A DNA stretch of 16,401 bases from Kordiimonadaceae bacterium (GCA_016763495.1 JAESTR010000016.1:1-16401); one strand, 5' to 3'. Shown: positions 1 through 7,356, counted from the stretch's first letter. Numbers and translations: made by a program. Notes: generated from the letters alone by a model not told the origin.

Positions 1-29
1 AACAAAAACAGTCACAAGGACCACAGCCG

Positions 30-560
30 TTGCCGAAGATTGATGAAACTATTGAGTTCCGCCCGGTAAACATTGCTGTGCTTACTATCTCTGACACCCG
101 TACATTTGCAGACGACCGCTCAGGCGATACACTAGCTGGCCGCATAGAAACTGCAGGTCACCGAGTGGCTGATCGCAAAATTGTAAAAGATGACAAAACC
201 TCCATCACAAGCCAGCTCGAAGCATGGATCGCAGACGATACGATAGAGGTCATTATCTCTACCGGCGGTACCGGCCTTACGGGGCGGGACATTACGCCAG
301 AGTGTTTTGAACCGCTTTATACCAAGCCCATCCCCGGTTTCGGTGAATTATTCCGCATGTTGTCCTATGACTTAATAGGCACCAGCACCATTCAAAGCCG
401 TGCCACTGGCGGCCTGTCCGGCACAACACTGATGTTTGCTCTGCCTGGCTCCACCGGCGCAGTGAAAGACGCATGGGACAAAATCCTCGTCACCCAATTG
501 GACATTCGTTTCCGCCCCTGCAATTTTGTGGAAATGATGCCACGATACGGCGAAAAATAA
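30..560 (+). CDS. moaB: MoaB-type molybdenum cofactor biosynthesis protein
   Basis: MoaB/MogA-family protein that acts on molybdopterin in cytosolic molybdenum cofactor synthesis; in this family MogA-like activity adenylylates molybdopterin before metal insertion, while the exact activity of MoaB varies between organisms. The protein is about 176 residues, normal for MoaB. It carries the nucleotide/pterin-binding motif STGGTG at residues 77-82 followed by GRDITPE, the [11 protein letters not shown] segment near 103-113, the GTSTIQSRA segment, and ALPGS at 137-141. The start used is TTG at 30, preceded by AAGGA at 16-20 with a spacer of 9. The frame is also open to the left edge of the window, so an upstream start outside the window cannot be excluded. 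It stands 118 bases ahead of the symporter gene. Family assignment is firm; the start is not. Confidence 0.93.
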   Translation: MPKIDETIEFRPVNIAVLTISDTRTFADDRSGDTLAGRIETAGHRVADRKIVKDDKTSITSQLEAWIADDTIEVIISTGGTGLTGRDITPECFEPLYTKPIPGFGELFRMLSYDLIGTSTIQSRATGGLSGTTLMFALPGSTGAVKDAWDKILVTQLDIRFRPCNFVEMMPRYGEK

Positions 561-623
561 CCTTTCTGGTTTTCAATTTGGCCAACTAAACAGCGATACA
601 CTTACATTTGAAATATTGTTGCT

Positions 624-673
624 TCCCCTAATTGCCCACCCGTCTTATGGTGCGGTGGGAATTTATTAGGGGA
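624..673 (+). promoter_or_regulatory. Hairpin sequestering the symporter ribosome binding site
   Basis: An outer stem pairs 624-632 (TCCCCTAAT) with 665-673 (ATTAGGGGA), nine perfect pairs. An inner stem pairs 635-640 (CCCACC) with 654-659 (GGTGGG), leaving a 13-base loop and a small internal loop. The right arm contains the AGGGGA Shine-Dalgarno of the following gene, so folding would hide it. No T-run follows, so this is not an intrinsic terminator. It could be a translation switch (thermosensor or ligand-responsive leader), but it matches no riboswitch class that I recognise. Confidence 0.5.
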
Positions 674-678
674 GAGAT

Positions 679-2208
679 GTGGCTGTGTTTCGGCAATCGA
701 GTTTATTTGTTTTTATCACAAGTCTGATGTCATTTGCGGCTTTGGCCCAAGATGCTGCATTGGTGGCGGAAAGCCAGTCTGATGGTTTTGTCACAGCGGC
801 AATCTGGTTTATTGATAAGCTGGATGCATTTGTTTTCAGCAGCATTAATATTGCCGGACTTGAGGTAAAATGGATTGTGGCGTTTCTCGCCTTGCCCATG
901 ATCTTCCTGACTTTCTTTTTCAAATTTATAAGTCTCAACAGCTTTAAGCGGGCATGGCGTGTAGTGCGGGGCGATTATCAGGATGATAAAGCCCCCGGCG
1001 AAGTGACCCAGTTTCAGGCGCTTTCCACGGCGCTATCAGGCACTGTTGGCCTTGGCAACATCGCGGGTGTCGCAGTTGCTATCAGTGTAGGCGGGCCCGG
1101 CGCGACCTTTTGGATGATCCTTATTGGTTTTTTCGCCATGTCGCTTAAATTCGCTGAATGCACACTAGGTGTTAAATACCGGGATATTCGCGCGGACGGC
1201 ACTGTGGCAGGCGGGCCCATGTATTATCTGGAGCGCGGATTGGCTGCGAAAGGCTGGGGCAAGTTTGGCAAAATACTGGCGTGGTCATACGCCCTTCTGG
1301 CAATACCCACCTTGTTGCAAGTGGCGCAAGTAAACCAGTCTTTCGAAGCGATATCTGTTGTTACAGGGTATGAAAGCGAAGCTGCCAAATGGTGGTTTGG
1401 TGTCATCATTGCCCTACTTACCGCAATTGTTATTATTGGCGGCATCAAGTCAATTGGGTCTGTTACCGCCAAACTTGTGCCCGCGATGGCAGGCATTTAC
1501 GTTACCGCTGCTCTTGTCATTATTCTTAGTAATATCACCGCTGTCCCGGCCGCGTTCGTCACAATATTTACCGCCGCATTCAGCATGAAAGCCGGTCTTG
1601 GTGGTTTGATCGGTGTCATCATTCTATCAATGCAGCGGGCCGTCTATTCCACCGAAGCAGGCCTTGGTTCTGCCACCATGGCGCATGCAGCAGCCAAAAC
1701 CAATGAGCCCGTATCTGAAGGCATGGTCGCCCTTATGGAGCCTTTCATTGATACCGTCTTAATTTCTACCATGACAGCGCTCGTAATTGTCATCACGGGT
1801 GTTTACGCCAACACATCAGGCTTAGCGGGTATATCACTCACGTCTAGCGCCTTCGGCAGCGTTATAAGCTGGTTCCCATGGGTACTCGCGGTCGCTGCTT
1901 TCCTGTTTGCCTATTCAACCATCATCAGCTGGGGCTATTACTCAAGCAAAGTCTGGGAGTTTGTTTTCGGCGGCACAACCATGTCCATGAACATATTCAA
2001 AGCCGTATTTTGTCTGGCATTAATACCCGGCGCGGCGATACCATTAGAAACAGTTTGCAAGCTGATGGACAGCATGTTTTTCTTAATGGCCGTGCCCAAT
2101 ATCATTGGCATTTACATTATGGCACCTGAACTAAAACGCGACTTGCACAGCTACTTGTCACGTTTAAAAAACGGTAAGATCAAGACAGTGAGCCGTGACG
2201 CAAACTGA
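679..2208 (+). CDS. Alanine/glycine:cation (Na+) symporter, AGCS family
   Basis: Inner-membrane secondary transporter that by family imports alanine or glycine with sodium; the substrate here is inferred. About 509 residues and strongly hydrophobic, with roughly ten to eleven membrane segments after residue 60. Family hallmarks are ALSGTVGLGNIAGVA (118-132), GGPGATFWM (138-146), GGPMYYLERG (178-187), YSTEAGLGSA (323-332) and SWGYY (417-421). The N-terminus looks like a signal peptide: a hydrophobic run followed by ALA-QD near residue 24, seen in some marine AGCS proteins. The start is GTG at 679, four bases after GGAG; a second in-frame GTG at 685 has a ten-base spacer and is an equally good candidate. 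The leader hairpin at 624-673 covers the ribosome site. The TGA stop is 29 bases before the start of the next gene, so the two are probably cotranscribed. Confidence 0.92.
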   Translation: MAVFRQSSLFVFITSLMSFAALAQDAALVAESQSDGFVTAAIWFIDKLDAFVFSSINIAGLEVKWIVAFLALPMIFLTFFFKFISLNSFKRAWRVVRGDYQDDKAPGEVTQFQALSTALSGTVGLGNIAGVAVAISVGGPGATFWMILIGFFAMSLKFAECTLGVKYRDIRADGTVAGGPMYYLERGLAAKGWGKFGKILAWSYALLAIPTLLQVAQVNQSFEAISVVTGYESEAAKWWFGVIIALLTAIVIIGGIKSIGSVTAKLVPAMAGIYVTAALVIILSNITAVPAAFVTIFTAAFSMKAGLGGLIGVIILSMQRAVYSTEAGLGSATMAHAAAKTNEPVSEGMVALMEPFIDTVLISTMTALVIVITGVYANTSGLAGISLTSSAFGSVISWFPWVLAVAAFLFAYSTIISWGYYSSKVWEFVFGGTTMSMNIFKAVFCLALIPGAAIPLETVCKLMDSMFFLMAVPNIIGIYIMAPELKRDLHSYLSRLKNGKIKTVSRDAN

Positions 2209-2237
2209 TGCCCCTATCAATGAAAAAAGGAAAGACG

Positions 2238-2729
2238 ATGTCGCATTTCAAAATGCTTATCCTTAGCTTGCTACTTGCTTGCACTTTACCAGTTACCGCT
2301 GCAAATTCAGACACGGCCATGTACAATCCAGCCATAGCGAAAACGCTGGATGCCCTGCATGCCGCCGCTGCATCTGCAAACTGGGACGCCTATTTCAACC
2401 AATACACCGAAGATGCTATTTTCATTGGCACCGACGCAGGCGAACGCTGGGACATGCCTACATTCAAAGGCTACGCATCAAAAAGCAAAGGCTGGGACTA
2501 TAAACTGGAAAACAGGCATATAGTCATCGGCCTAAACCAGAATACAGCTTGGTTTGATGAAATTCTTCACAATGCAAAATACGGCACCAGCAGAGGCACA
2601 GGGGTACTGATTCGCACAAAAAGCGGCTGGAAAGTCACGCAGTACCACCTCACTTTCCCGATTCCCAATGATTTGACTAAGGGAATCACGGAACAAATTC
2701 AATCATTTGAGGCAAAATTAAAACCTTAA
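2238..2729 (+). CDS. Secreted SnoaL/NTF2-like domain protein
   Basis: Small exported protein of 163 residues with a SnoaL_3/NTF2-like cone fold, to judge by the pattern HAAAASANWDAYFNQYTEDAI, then a buried strand series, and RTKSGWKVTQYHLTFPIP near the end. Such folds serve as binding modules or small enzymes; no catalytic residues can be assigned. The start chosen is ATG 2238, which has AAGG seven bases upstream and opens directly into a signal peptide (MSHFKMLILSLLL..., cleavage likely around VTA-AN near residue 21). Upstream in-frame ATGs at 2208 and 2220 lack comparable sites, although ATG 2208 overlaps the symporter stop (TGATG). The LLAC at 12-15 resembles a weak lipobox, so a periplasmic lipoprotein is an alternative. 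It probably forms an operon with the symporter, but a functional link is not evident. Confidence 0.75.
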   Translation: MSHFKMLILSLLLACTLPVTAANSDTAMYNPAIAKTLDALHAAAASANWDAYFNQYTEDAIFIGTDAGERWDMPTFKGYASKSKGWDYKLENRHIVIGLNQNTAWFDEILHNAKYGTSRGTGVLIRTKSGWKVTQYHLTFPIPNDLTKGITEQIQSFEAKLKP

Positions 2730-2753
2730 ATCGAATAGGTCAGCTCCCATGTC

Positions 2754-2782
2754 TTGAATTGTTAACCTTTTCCGCTCATGAT
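2754..2782 (+). promoter_or_regulatory. Candidate sigma-70 promoter for the PAS_5 gene
   Basis: TTGAAT at 2754-2759 and CATGAT at 2777-2782 are separated by 17 bases. Each box matches four of six consensus positions. Transcription would begin near 2789, giving a leader of about 33 bases that contains the GAGGAGG ribosome site of the next gene. The call rests on consensus matching only. Confidence 0.35.
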
Positions 2783-2821
2783 TTCCACGGGTTTTGCTGG
2801 GAAATACTGAGAGGAGGCATT

Positions 2822-3460
2822 ATGCCAATGTCCGGTGTTTTGGGGAGATTGTTAGAGTATTGGATGAGCTTACCACGGTCAGGCAGCAGCTTGATACCAG
2901 GTCGCACTGCTCTGCAATGTAACGAATTACTTGAACTTATGCCGCGTTTAGCGCTGTTAAAGCGACTAGACAGATATAACGTTCAAGCGTCTATGATGAA
3001 CATCAGCAACAGTACAATATTGCAAAACCCTTTGCTGGGCATGAATGCCTTTGACTTAACTGCCCCCGCCATTCGTGAGCAACGTGCCAGCTTTTATGAA
3101 GCCGTACTTGATAAACCGGCCGTTGCCCAAATGCGTGAAACAGTTAGGCAACAAAACGGCAAGGAAGCGAGTGTTAAATCGCTGTATCTACCAATGGCTG
3201 ACAGCCGAGGCGAAGCTAACTATATTATTGCCTGTACTGTTTATGAAAACCGCCCTGAGTATAATGGTATCAATGACCGGCTTGTGCTGGACCACCAAAA
3301 TGTTCAGGATCTTAGCTTCATCGATATTGGAGGCGGCGTGCCTACTGTTACTTTTGAGCGACAAGCACCAGAAGTCATCAAATTATCCGAACACCGCTGG
3401 TGGAGTAGACTGGTGCCAGTTAGGCGCAAAGCAGACGCGCCCAATCGCCTTAATGCTTGA
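2822..3460 (+). CDS. PAS_5 (PF07310) domain protein
   Basis: Cytosolic protein of about 212 residues resembling the alphaproteobacterial PAS_5 family (PF07310). Supporting features are an N-terminal helix with LPRSG...IPGRTAL (18-31), a central LMPRLALLKRLDRYNVQ strand region in place of the usual heme/ligand-pocket strands, LLGMNAFDLTAP (71-82), SLYLPMADSRGEANYIIACTVYE (120-142) and the end motif FIDIGGGVP (166-174), typical of these proteins. No output domain is attached, so it may be a stand-alone sensor or adaptor; its signal is unknown. ATG 2822 follows GAGGAGG (2811-2817) with a four-base spacer; the in-frame ATG 2828, two codons later, has a ten-base spacer and could be the true start. 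It ends 51 bases before the convergent SDR gene. Family assignment is moderately sure, function unknown. Confidence 0.72.
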   Translation: MPMSGVLGRLLEYWMSLPRSGSSLIPGRTALQCNELLELMPRLALLKRLDRYNVQASMMNISNSTILQNPLLGMNAFDLTAPAIREQRASFYEAVLDKPAVAQMRETVRQQNGKEASVKSLYLPMADSRGEANYIIACTVYENRPEYNGINDRLVLDHQNVQDLSFIDIGGGVPTVTFERQAPEVIKLSEHRWWSRLVPVRRKADAPNRLNA

Positions 3461-3511
3461 AAAAGCTAGTATGACTAAGTGCTCAGCAGCTGCTAACTCA
3501 GATTAACGGCC

Positions 3512-4303
3512 TCACTTTTCGACTTGACTAAAAAACATATTCGGCAAAACGCGCTTTAGCCACAGTGCTTTCATTTCCTTGCCCTTGCCTACCGCGATTT
3601 CTCGCTTTCGAGCCATAAAGCCTTTCATGATAACTGCGGCGCAATCTTCAACATCCATGCCACCTGCAATATTTTTGTCCACTTTTCCAAACTTGCTACC
3701 GTCCCCTGCTAAGGCATTTTCTGCGATGGCTGTACGAATGAACCCAGGTGTCACAGTTGTTACAAAAATACCGTCTTTGGCTACCTCGGCACGGAGGGCA
3801 TCAAAAAAGCCCATCACAGCGTGCTTGGCTGCGCAATAGCCAGTACGTAACTGCACACCAACTTTGCCAGCCACGGAGGATGTGACAGCAATATGCCCTT
3901 CCCCGCGTTCAAGCATAATAGGCAATACAAGTTTTGTGAGCGCTATTTGGCCAAACACGTCAACTTCAAACAGTTTCCTATAAACCGACATGTCAGTGTC
4001 TAAGCACAATGACCGCTGCGAAATGCCCGCGTTATTATAGAGCATATCAATTTTCCCTTTAAAGGCTTGCGCCATTGCTACAGCACTTTGTAGGGAGGCT
4101 TCATCCGCTACATCTAATGGTAAAACTAATATATTATCTTCGGAAAGCCCGGCTTCTACACAGCGCTTACTAACGCGCTCCAGTTCCTCTCGCCTGCGCG
4201 CAGAAAGTATGAGAGACGCACCAGCACGCGCCATCTCATAGGCTACATATTCACCAATCCCTGATGATGCGCCCGTTATCCATACAGCTTTATTTTTGTA
4301 CAT
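3512..4303 (-). CDS. Short-chain dehydrogenase/reductase (classical SDR)
   Basis: NAD(P)-dependent oxidoreductase of 263 residues with a Rossmann fold. The cofactor-binding TGASSGIG is at 10-17, the acidic D64 lies in the LPLDV strand, the structural NNAG at 90-93, the catalytic serine at about 143 in AVTSSVAG, and Y156/K160 in the YCAAK catalytic pair. The basic ARRREE after the second strand (36-40) favours NADPH over NADH. The best overall resemblance is to the DHRS7/YqjQ-like group of broad SDRs, and the C-terminal stretch (KALWLKRVLPNMFF) may contact a membrane. The substrate cannot be predicted. ATG 4303 has GGGAGA five bases upstream. The gene stands alone on its strand, convergent to the PAS_5 gene and divergent from the membrane protein at 4553. 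Confidence 0.9.
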   Translation of the reverse strand: MYKNKAVWITGASSGIGEYVAYEMARAGASLILSARRREELERVSKRCVEAGLSEDNILVLPLDVADEASLQSAVAMAQAFKGKIDMLYNNAGISQRSLCLDTDMSVYRKLFEVDVFGQIALTKLVLPIMLERGEGHIAVTSSVAGKVGVQLRTGYCAAKHAVMGFFDALRAEVAKDGIFVTTVTPGFIRTAIAENALAGDGSKFGKVDKNIAGGMDVEDCAAVIMKGFMARKREIAVGKGKEMKALWLKRVLPNMFFSQVEK

Positions 4304-4324
4304 GATGTTCTCCCACTCCCTATA

Positions 4325-4352
4325 CTGATATAAGCTTCATCCAACCTAACAA
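4325..4352 (-). promoter_or_regulatory. Candidate promoter for the SDR gene
   Basis: Reading the minus strand, TTGTTA (4352-4347) and TATCAG (4330-4325) are separated by 16 bases, each matching four of six sigma-70 consensus positions. It lies 22 bases before the SDR start codon. Consensus matching only. Confidence 0.3.
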
Positions 4353-4517
4353 AGCTCTAGCAACCCACCTATTCAACAACTGACCGATGCCAAACATAGG
4401 CTTCCTCATCCCATATTATTAAGGATATAGCGATCCGCCTACGCGACAAGTTTTTAATTAATAGGATAGACAAGTTGCAAAAATGGGGCATTCTCGGATA
4501 GAGAAGCAAGGGTAACT

Positions 4518-4547
4518 GCTTAAGCCCTCGTCCTTACTGAGTATAAT
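4518..4547 (+). promoter_or_regulatory. Perfect -10 box directly ahead of the start codon (possible leaderless mRNA)
   Basis: A perfect TATAAT at 4542-4547 ends five bases before the ATG at 4553, so transcription would begin at or within a base or two of the A of the start codon. No Shine-Dalgarno sequence is present upstream. The -35 position is poor by consensus and is occupied by the palindrome GCTTAAGC (4518-4525), which might instead bind a regulator. The rest of the 4304-4552 gap is AT-rich with no recognisable gene. Confidence 0.45.
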
Positions 4548-4552
4548 AGAAT

Positions 4553-5389
4553 ATGCTTACAATTCAGAATTTCCTCAGCCACGTTAAAGCGGCATCGAGC
4601 AGACGCTATAAACTGTTGCTTTTGCTCGCGCTATTTTCTGGGCTTTTAACAAGCATTTTGTTCAGACCTGCTACCGGTGTGATAGGCAAAGCCATCGAAA
4701 CACTCGGAGATGTGCAGCCATCAGACGAAACGATCGAAGCAACGGCCAGAGTAATTGTTGAGGGCTTTACCACGCTCATTATGGGGCAATTGGCTCTCAT
4801 GGCGCTTGCCGCAGCGCTTCTACCTTTGTGGGCGCGTGCGATGAGCCCTCAGGGCCTTATTCCTAATCAAGGCGACCTACTGGCAGGCTTTTCCCGCGCT
4901 ATTGCAGCCTTTCAGCACATGTTCTTCGCCGGTATTTTATCTGTAGCTTCCGTATTGATTGCAGCACCCATCATTGTCGCTGTTAGCGGTTTTTTGGGCG
5001 GCCTAGGTAGTTTGCTTATTTTAGTGACAAGTTTTGCGCTGCTTTGGCTCAATTTCGCGTATTCCGCAGTCGCCAACTTCGCCATCATTCACTGTGCTGA
5101 AGAAAGAGACATTTCCTATATTACGGCATGGCGCAGAGCACAGCCCTTTTTGCGGGCTATCACCGGTAGCTACGCAATGATTTGGCTAGCGGCCGGTGTT
5201 GTCAGTTTTTTACTGAGCAATTTGCTGGTGCAAACGCTGCCTCTAGGACTCGCACAAACTCTATCACTTATTCTTAGTGGCATTAGTGCTCTTCTAGTTG
5301 GCGCGCTGCATATAACCGGCCTATATGCTTTGCCAATTATAAATTCACAGCCAGACGCAGATGATGACGATCCGAGTAGCACAAAATAA
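4553..5389 (+). CDS. Unrecognised multi-pass membrane protein
   Basis: I do not recognise a family. The 278-residue protein is very hydrophobic, with likely membrane segments at about 20-37, 73-94, 124-146, 148-172, 204-226 and 234-258, so roughly six. Between the first two is an 35-residue, probably extracytoplasmic, loop with acidic character. A positively charged stretch, RRYK (17-20), precedes the first segment, and HCAEERDISYITAWRRAQPF (180-199) forms a polar loop before the fifth. The C-terminus is a short acidic tail with a run of five Asp-rich residues (DADDDD). The layout resembles bacterial proteins of uncharacterised membrane families with an internal repeat, but no domain can be named. 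Its start appears leaderless. The stop is 13 bases from the convergent crotonase-like gene, with no clear terminator between. Confidence 0.75.
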   Translation: MLTIQNFLSHVKAASSRRYKLLLLLALFSGLLTSILFRPATGVIGKAIETLGDVQPSDETIEATARVIVEGFTTLIMGQLALMALAAALLPLWARAMSPQGLIPNQGDLLAGFSRAIAAFQHMFFAGILSVASVLIAAPIIVAVSGFLGGLGSLLILVTSFALLWLNFAYSAVANFAIIHCAEERDISYITAWRRAQPFLRAITGSYAMIWLAAGVVSFLLSNLLVQTLPLGLAQTLSLILSGISALLVGALHITGLYALPIINSQPDADDDDPSSTK

Positions 5390-5402
5390 ACCTGGCTTGA
5401 AC

Positions 5403-6206
5403 TCAGCCACCATTCCAACGAAATGCGGAGGGCCGCTTCTCTAAAAACGCTTGCACACCCTCTGCGGCATCTTCGCCTTCTTGTGCAGCCTTAAAAATCT
5501 CTGCCGTCACCTGATCATCATCCACTTGGCCGTCCAGAACCCGCTGCACAAAGCGCTTCATATTCTGCACGCTATATTGCGATACTGTTGAAATCTGCTC
5601 AGCAAAGGCCAAAGTATTTTCCAGCAGACTGTCCGCATCATACACTTCATCAATCAAGCCCATATCCAGTGCTTCATCTGCCAGTATCATGCGGCCCGTA
5701 AACAACAGTGATTTCGCTTTTGAAGGGCCCACGAGATCAATCAATTGCTTGGTATCATTCAGAGGATAAACAATGCCCAGTTTTGCAGGCGTAATTGCAA
5801 ACTTGGCCGCGGATGACGCGAAACGGAAATCACAGTGAATAGCAAGGCCACAACCACCTCCCACACAGGCACCCCAAACAAGCGCGATCGTTGGTTTTTT
5901 TGCCCGTGCTAAACAGCGCTGAGCATCGCGTATCGCAAGCCTATTGCTTTCCCTGCGTGCAGGGTCTGCTGCAATGGTTTGCAACTCGCTTATATCTGCA
6001 CCAGCGGAGAAAGCGCCTTCGTCACTAGACGTAATAATGATCACTTTCACATCTGGGTCTGCATCCAGCAGTGCAACAGCGCTGGGAATAACCGTCCACA
6101 TAGCTTCAGACATGGCATTTCGCTTTTCGGGACGGTTCAAAACCAACCTGCCAATATGGCCCTGCCGCTCAATATAGATGACATTAGATTTATCTGAAAA
6201 ATTCAT
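5403..6206 (-). CDS. Crotonase-fold protein (enoyl-CoA hydratase/isomerase family), atypical active site
   Basis: Crotonase superfamily protein of 267 residues, the usual length, expected to bind an acyl-CoA thioester in the cytosol. The N-terminal NRPEKRNAM (24-32), the oxyanion-hole segment AFSAGADISEL (65-75) and the second oxyanion segment GACVGGGCGLA (112-122) are clear. In canonical hydratases the second segment is GGGCE and a further Glu follows 20 residues later. Here the first is Gly120 and a gap-free alignment puts Pro140 (with Ala141 next) at the second, in ITPAKLGIVYPL. Both catalytic glutamates are therefore absent, so classical hydration is unlikely; decarboxylase, isomerase or hydrolase chemistry is possible. 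It lies 24 bases downstream of the SRAP gene on the same strand, so it is probably cotranscribed. The ribosome site is weak (AGAG). Start ATG 6206. Confidence 0.88.
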   Translation of the reverse strand: MNFSDKSNVIYIERQGHIGRLVLNRPEKRNAMSEAMWTVIPSAVALLDADPDVKVIIITSSDEGAFSAGADISELQTIAADPARRESNRLAIRDAQRCLARAKKPTIALVWGACVGGGCGLAIHCDFRFASSAAKFAITPAKLGIVYPLNDTKQLIDLVGPSKAKSLLFTGRMILADEALDMGLIDEVYDADSLLENTLAFAEQISTVSQYSVQNMKRFVQRVLDGQVDDDQVTAEIFKAAQEGEDAAEGVQAFLEKRPSAFRWNGG

Positions 6207-6230
6207 TGAATTACTCTGTCTGATTATGTC

Positions 6231-6923
6231 TTAAAATAATGAGGCTTGCCGTTCTTCCTCAGGGGGTGCATGGCATTCAGGGCCATCATAGCGCACATCG
6301 CCAACTCGGCGGCTTACAGGTGTCCATTCAAATTGCTGTTCTTCGACCCAGTTAAAGCTCCCCAAAAAATTCCGTGGGAGGGGATCATGCACTTGAAGCC
6401 AGTCATTATATTGCTCAGGTGGTACCACCAAAGGCCTGCGACTATGCAAGGACTTCAAGCTACTTTCAGCAGCAGCCGTAACAATTGCCATTGTCTCCAG
6501 CCAGAAATCACCCCCGGGACCGTGCCAAACCGACCATACGGCAGCGAAGGCGCCAACGCCGTTTCTATGGCTTCGTACTCGGTACGGCGTCTTACGGCCA
6601 TTCTCAGAGCGCCATTCATACCAGTCTGTAAAGGGTACCAAACAGCGCTTCCGTTTCATGCTCGATTTAAACGACGGTTTTTCAAGGATGGTCTCAATGC
6701 GCGCATTGATCAGCGGCTTTCCGCTCTGTTCTTTACGCCATTCAGGAACCAAGCCCCATTCCACAGCGGCAATATGGCGCTTACCCTCTTCACTGTTTCT
6801 GATCACCAGTACAGGTTGGCGCGGCGCGATATTGTAACGTGGCGGAATATCATTCTCCGCCCATACATCAAAAATTTCACCGATGGTTTCTTTCGGTGCC
6901 AACTGACTAAAACGGCCACACAT
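6231..6923 (-). CDS. SRAP (HMCES/YedK-like) abasic-site DNA-protein crosslink protein
   Basis: SOS response-associated peptidase family protein of 230 residues that, by family, covalently traps abasic sites in single-stranded DNA through its N-terminal cysteine and shields them. The start is set at ATG 6923 because it gives MCGRF, exposing Cys2 once Met is removed; an upstream in-frame ATG at 6941 would bury it. The other active-site residues are visible: Asn73 in INARIET (72-78), Glu103 in WYEW (101-104) and His160 in SLHSRRP (158-164), where the family more often reads HDRMP. NIAP (31-34) and EWGLVPEW (55-62) are also conserved. No GTTC-N7-GTTC alphaproteobacterial LexA box is visible upstream, so SOS control is not supported. 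It is followed by the crotonase-like gene after 24 bases; the pairing has no obvious functional logic. Confidence 0.93.
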   Translation of the reverse strand: MCGRFSQLAPKETIGEIFDVWAENDIPPRYNIAPRQPVLVIRNSEEGKRHIAAVEWGLVPEWRKEQSGKPLINARIETILEKPSFKSSMKRKRCLVPFTDWYEWRSENGRKTPYRVRSHRNGVGAFAAVWSVWHGPGGDFWLETMAIVTAAAESSLKSLHSRRPLVVPPEQYNDWLQVHDPLPRNFLGSFNWVEEQQFEWTPVSRRVGDVRYDGPECHAPPEEERQASLF

Positions 6924-7019
6924 AAGGCATACTCTGTTCAAACATACTGATTTGGCAGCTTTTGTGACTACAGGATAAGGCCTCCCTTTGCCAGTAGGAA
7001 ACGATATTTACCAGTGGCC

Positions 7020-7048
7020 TTGTAGACACGGGCCAAACACGGTATCTA
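7020..7048 (+). promoter_or_regulatory. Candidate promoter for the DUF2842 gene
   Basis: TTGTAG at 7020-7025 and TATCTA at 7043-7048 are separated by 17 bases. Each box matches three of six consensus positions, which is weak. The position, with a leader of about 30 bases before the ATG at 7085, is reasonable. Consensus matching only. Confidence 0.35.
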
Positions 7049-7084
7049 GCGTTCAACCACCAATACAGACAGCGGACCAAAGCC

Positions 7085-7324
7085 ATGACACAAGTACGCC
7101 CCTCTTCTCGCAGCCTATACGGTATGCTGTTATTGATTTTTGGCCTTGCGGCTTATGCATTTGGCGCAGCAGCGGTTGGCGAGGCAATTGACCATTTATC
7201 GCTCGCTGTAGTTTCTGTTTACTATCTGGTCGCAGGCTTACTCTGGATATATCCTGCCATAAAGATATTGCGCTGGATGGCTGCGGCATACAACGAGCCA
7301 GAAGGCAGCAATTCTGAAAAGTAA
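7085..7324 (+). CDS. DUF2842 small membrane protein
   Basis: A 79-residue inner-membrane protein with two hydrophobic segments (about 12-31 and 40-60) joined by a short acidic loop (GEAIDH). The second segment runs VYYLVAGLLWIYPAIKILRWM, matching the conserved end of DUF2842 (PF11003), a small alphaproteobacterial family in which YYLVAGLxWxxPxxxLxxWM is characteristic. The function of that family is not known to me. The C-terminal tail (NEPEGSNSEK) is polar. It is a single-gene unit, divergent from SRAP with 161 bases between the start codons and closed by a hairpin terminator immediately after its stop. Confidence 0.78.
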   Translation: MTQVRPSSRSLYGMLLLIFGLAAYAFGAAAVGEAIDHLSLAVVSVYYLVAGLLWIYPAIKILRWMAAAYNEPEGSNSEK

Positions 7325-7356
7325 AGAAAGCCGCAACATCTCTGTTGCAGCTTTTC
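7325..7356. terminator. Bidirectional hairpin terminator between DUF2842 and acyl-CoA ligase
   Basis: AAAGCCGCAAC (7327-7337) pairs with GTTGCAGCTTT (7344-7354), eleven positions with one mismatch, around a six-base loop. A short T-run (CTTTTC) follows on the plus strand, and TTTCTTTAC follows the same stem on the minus strand. It starts directly after the DUF2842 stop and lies 66 bases past the stop of the convergent ligase, so it can serve both genes. Confidence 0.6.

Noticed and set aside
624..673. Intrinsic terminator for moaB
   Set aside because: The stem is strong but no T-run follows on the plus strand and the right arm holds the next gene's ribosome site, so a regulatory leader fits better.
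3474..3500. Palindrome AGCAGCTGCT between PAS_5 and SDR genes as a bidirectional terminator
   Set aside because: The core is a perfect ten-base palindrome with no room for a loop, its flanks do not pair well and there is no T-run.
3075..3506. Second overlapping plus-strand reading frame inside the PAS_5 gene
   Set aside because: It lacks a ribosome site and any recognisable motif, and the PAS_5 frame explains the same bases.
6246..6950. Long plus-strand open frame opposite SRAP
   Set aside because: It is antisense to a clearly conserved protein with all active-site residues and has no family-like sequence of its own.
6924..7084. Possible SOS (LexA) box between SRAP and DUF2842
   Set aside because: GTTC occurs at two places but neither is followed by a second GTTC after seven bases, so the alphaproteobacterial LexA pattern is absent.
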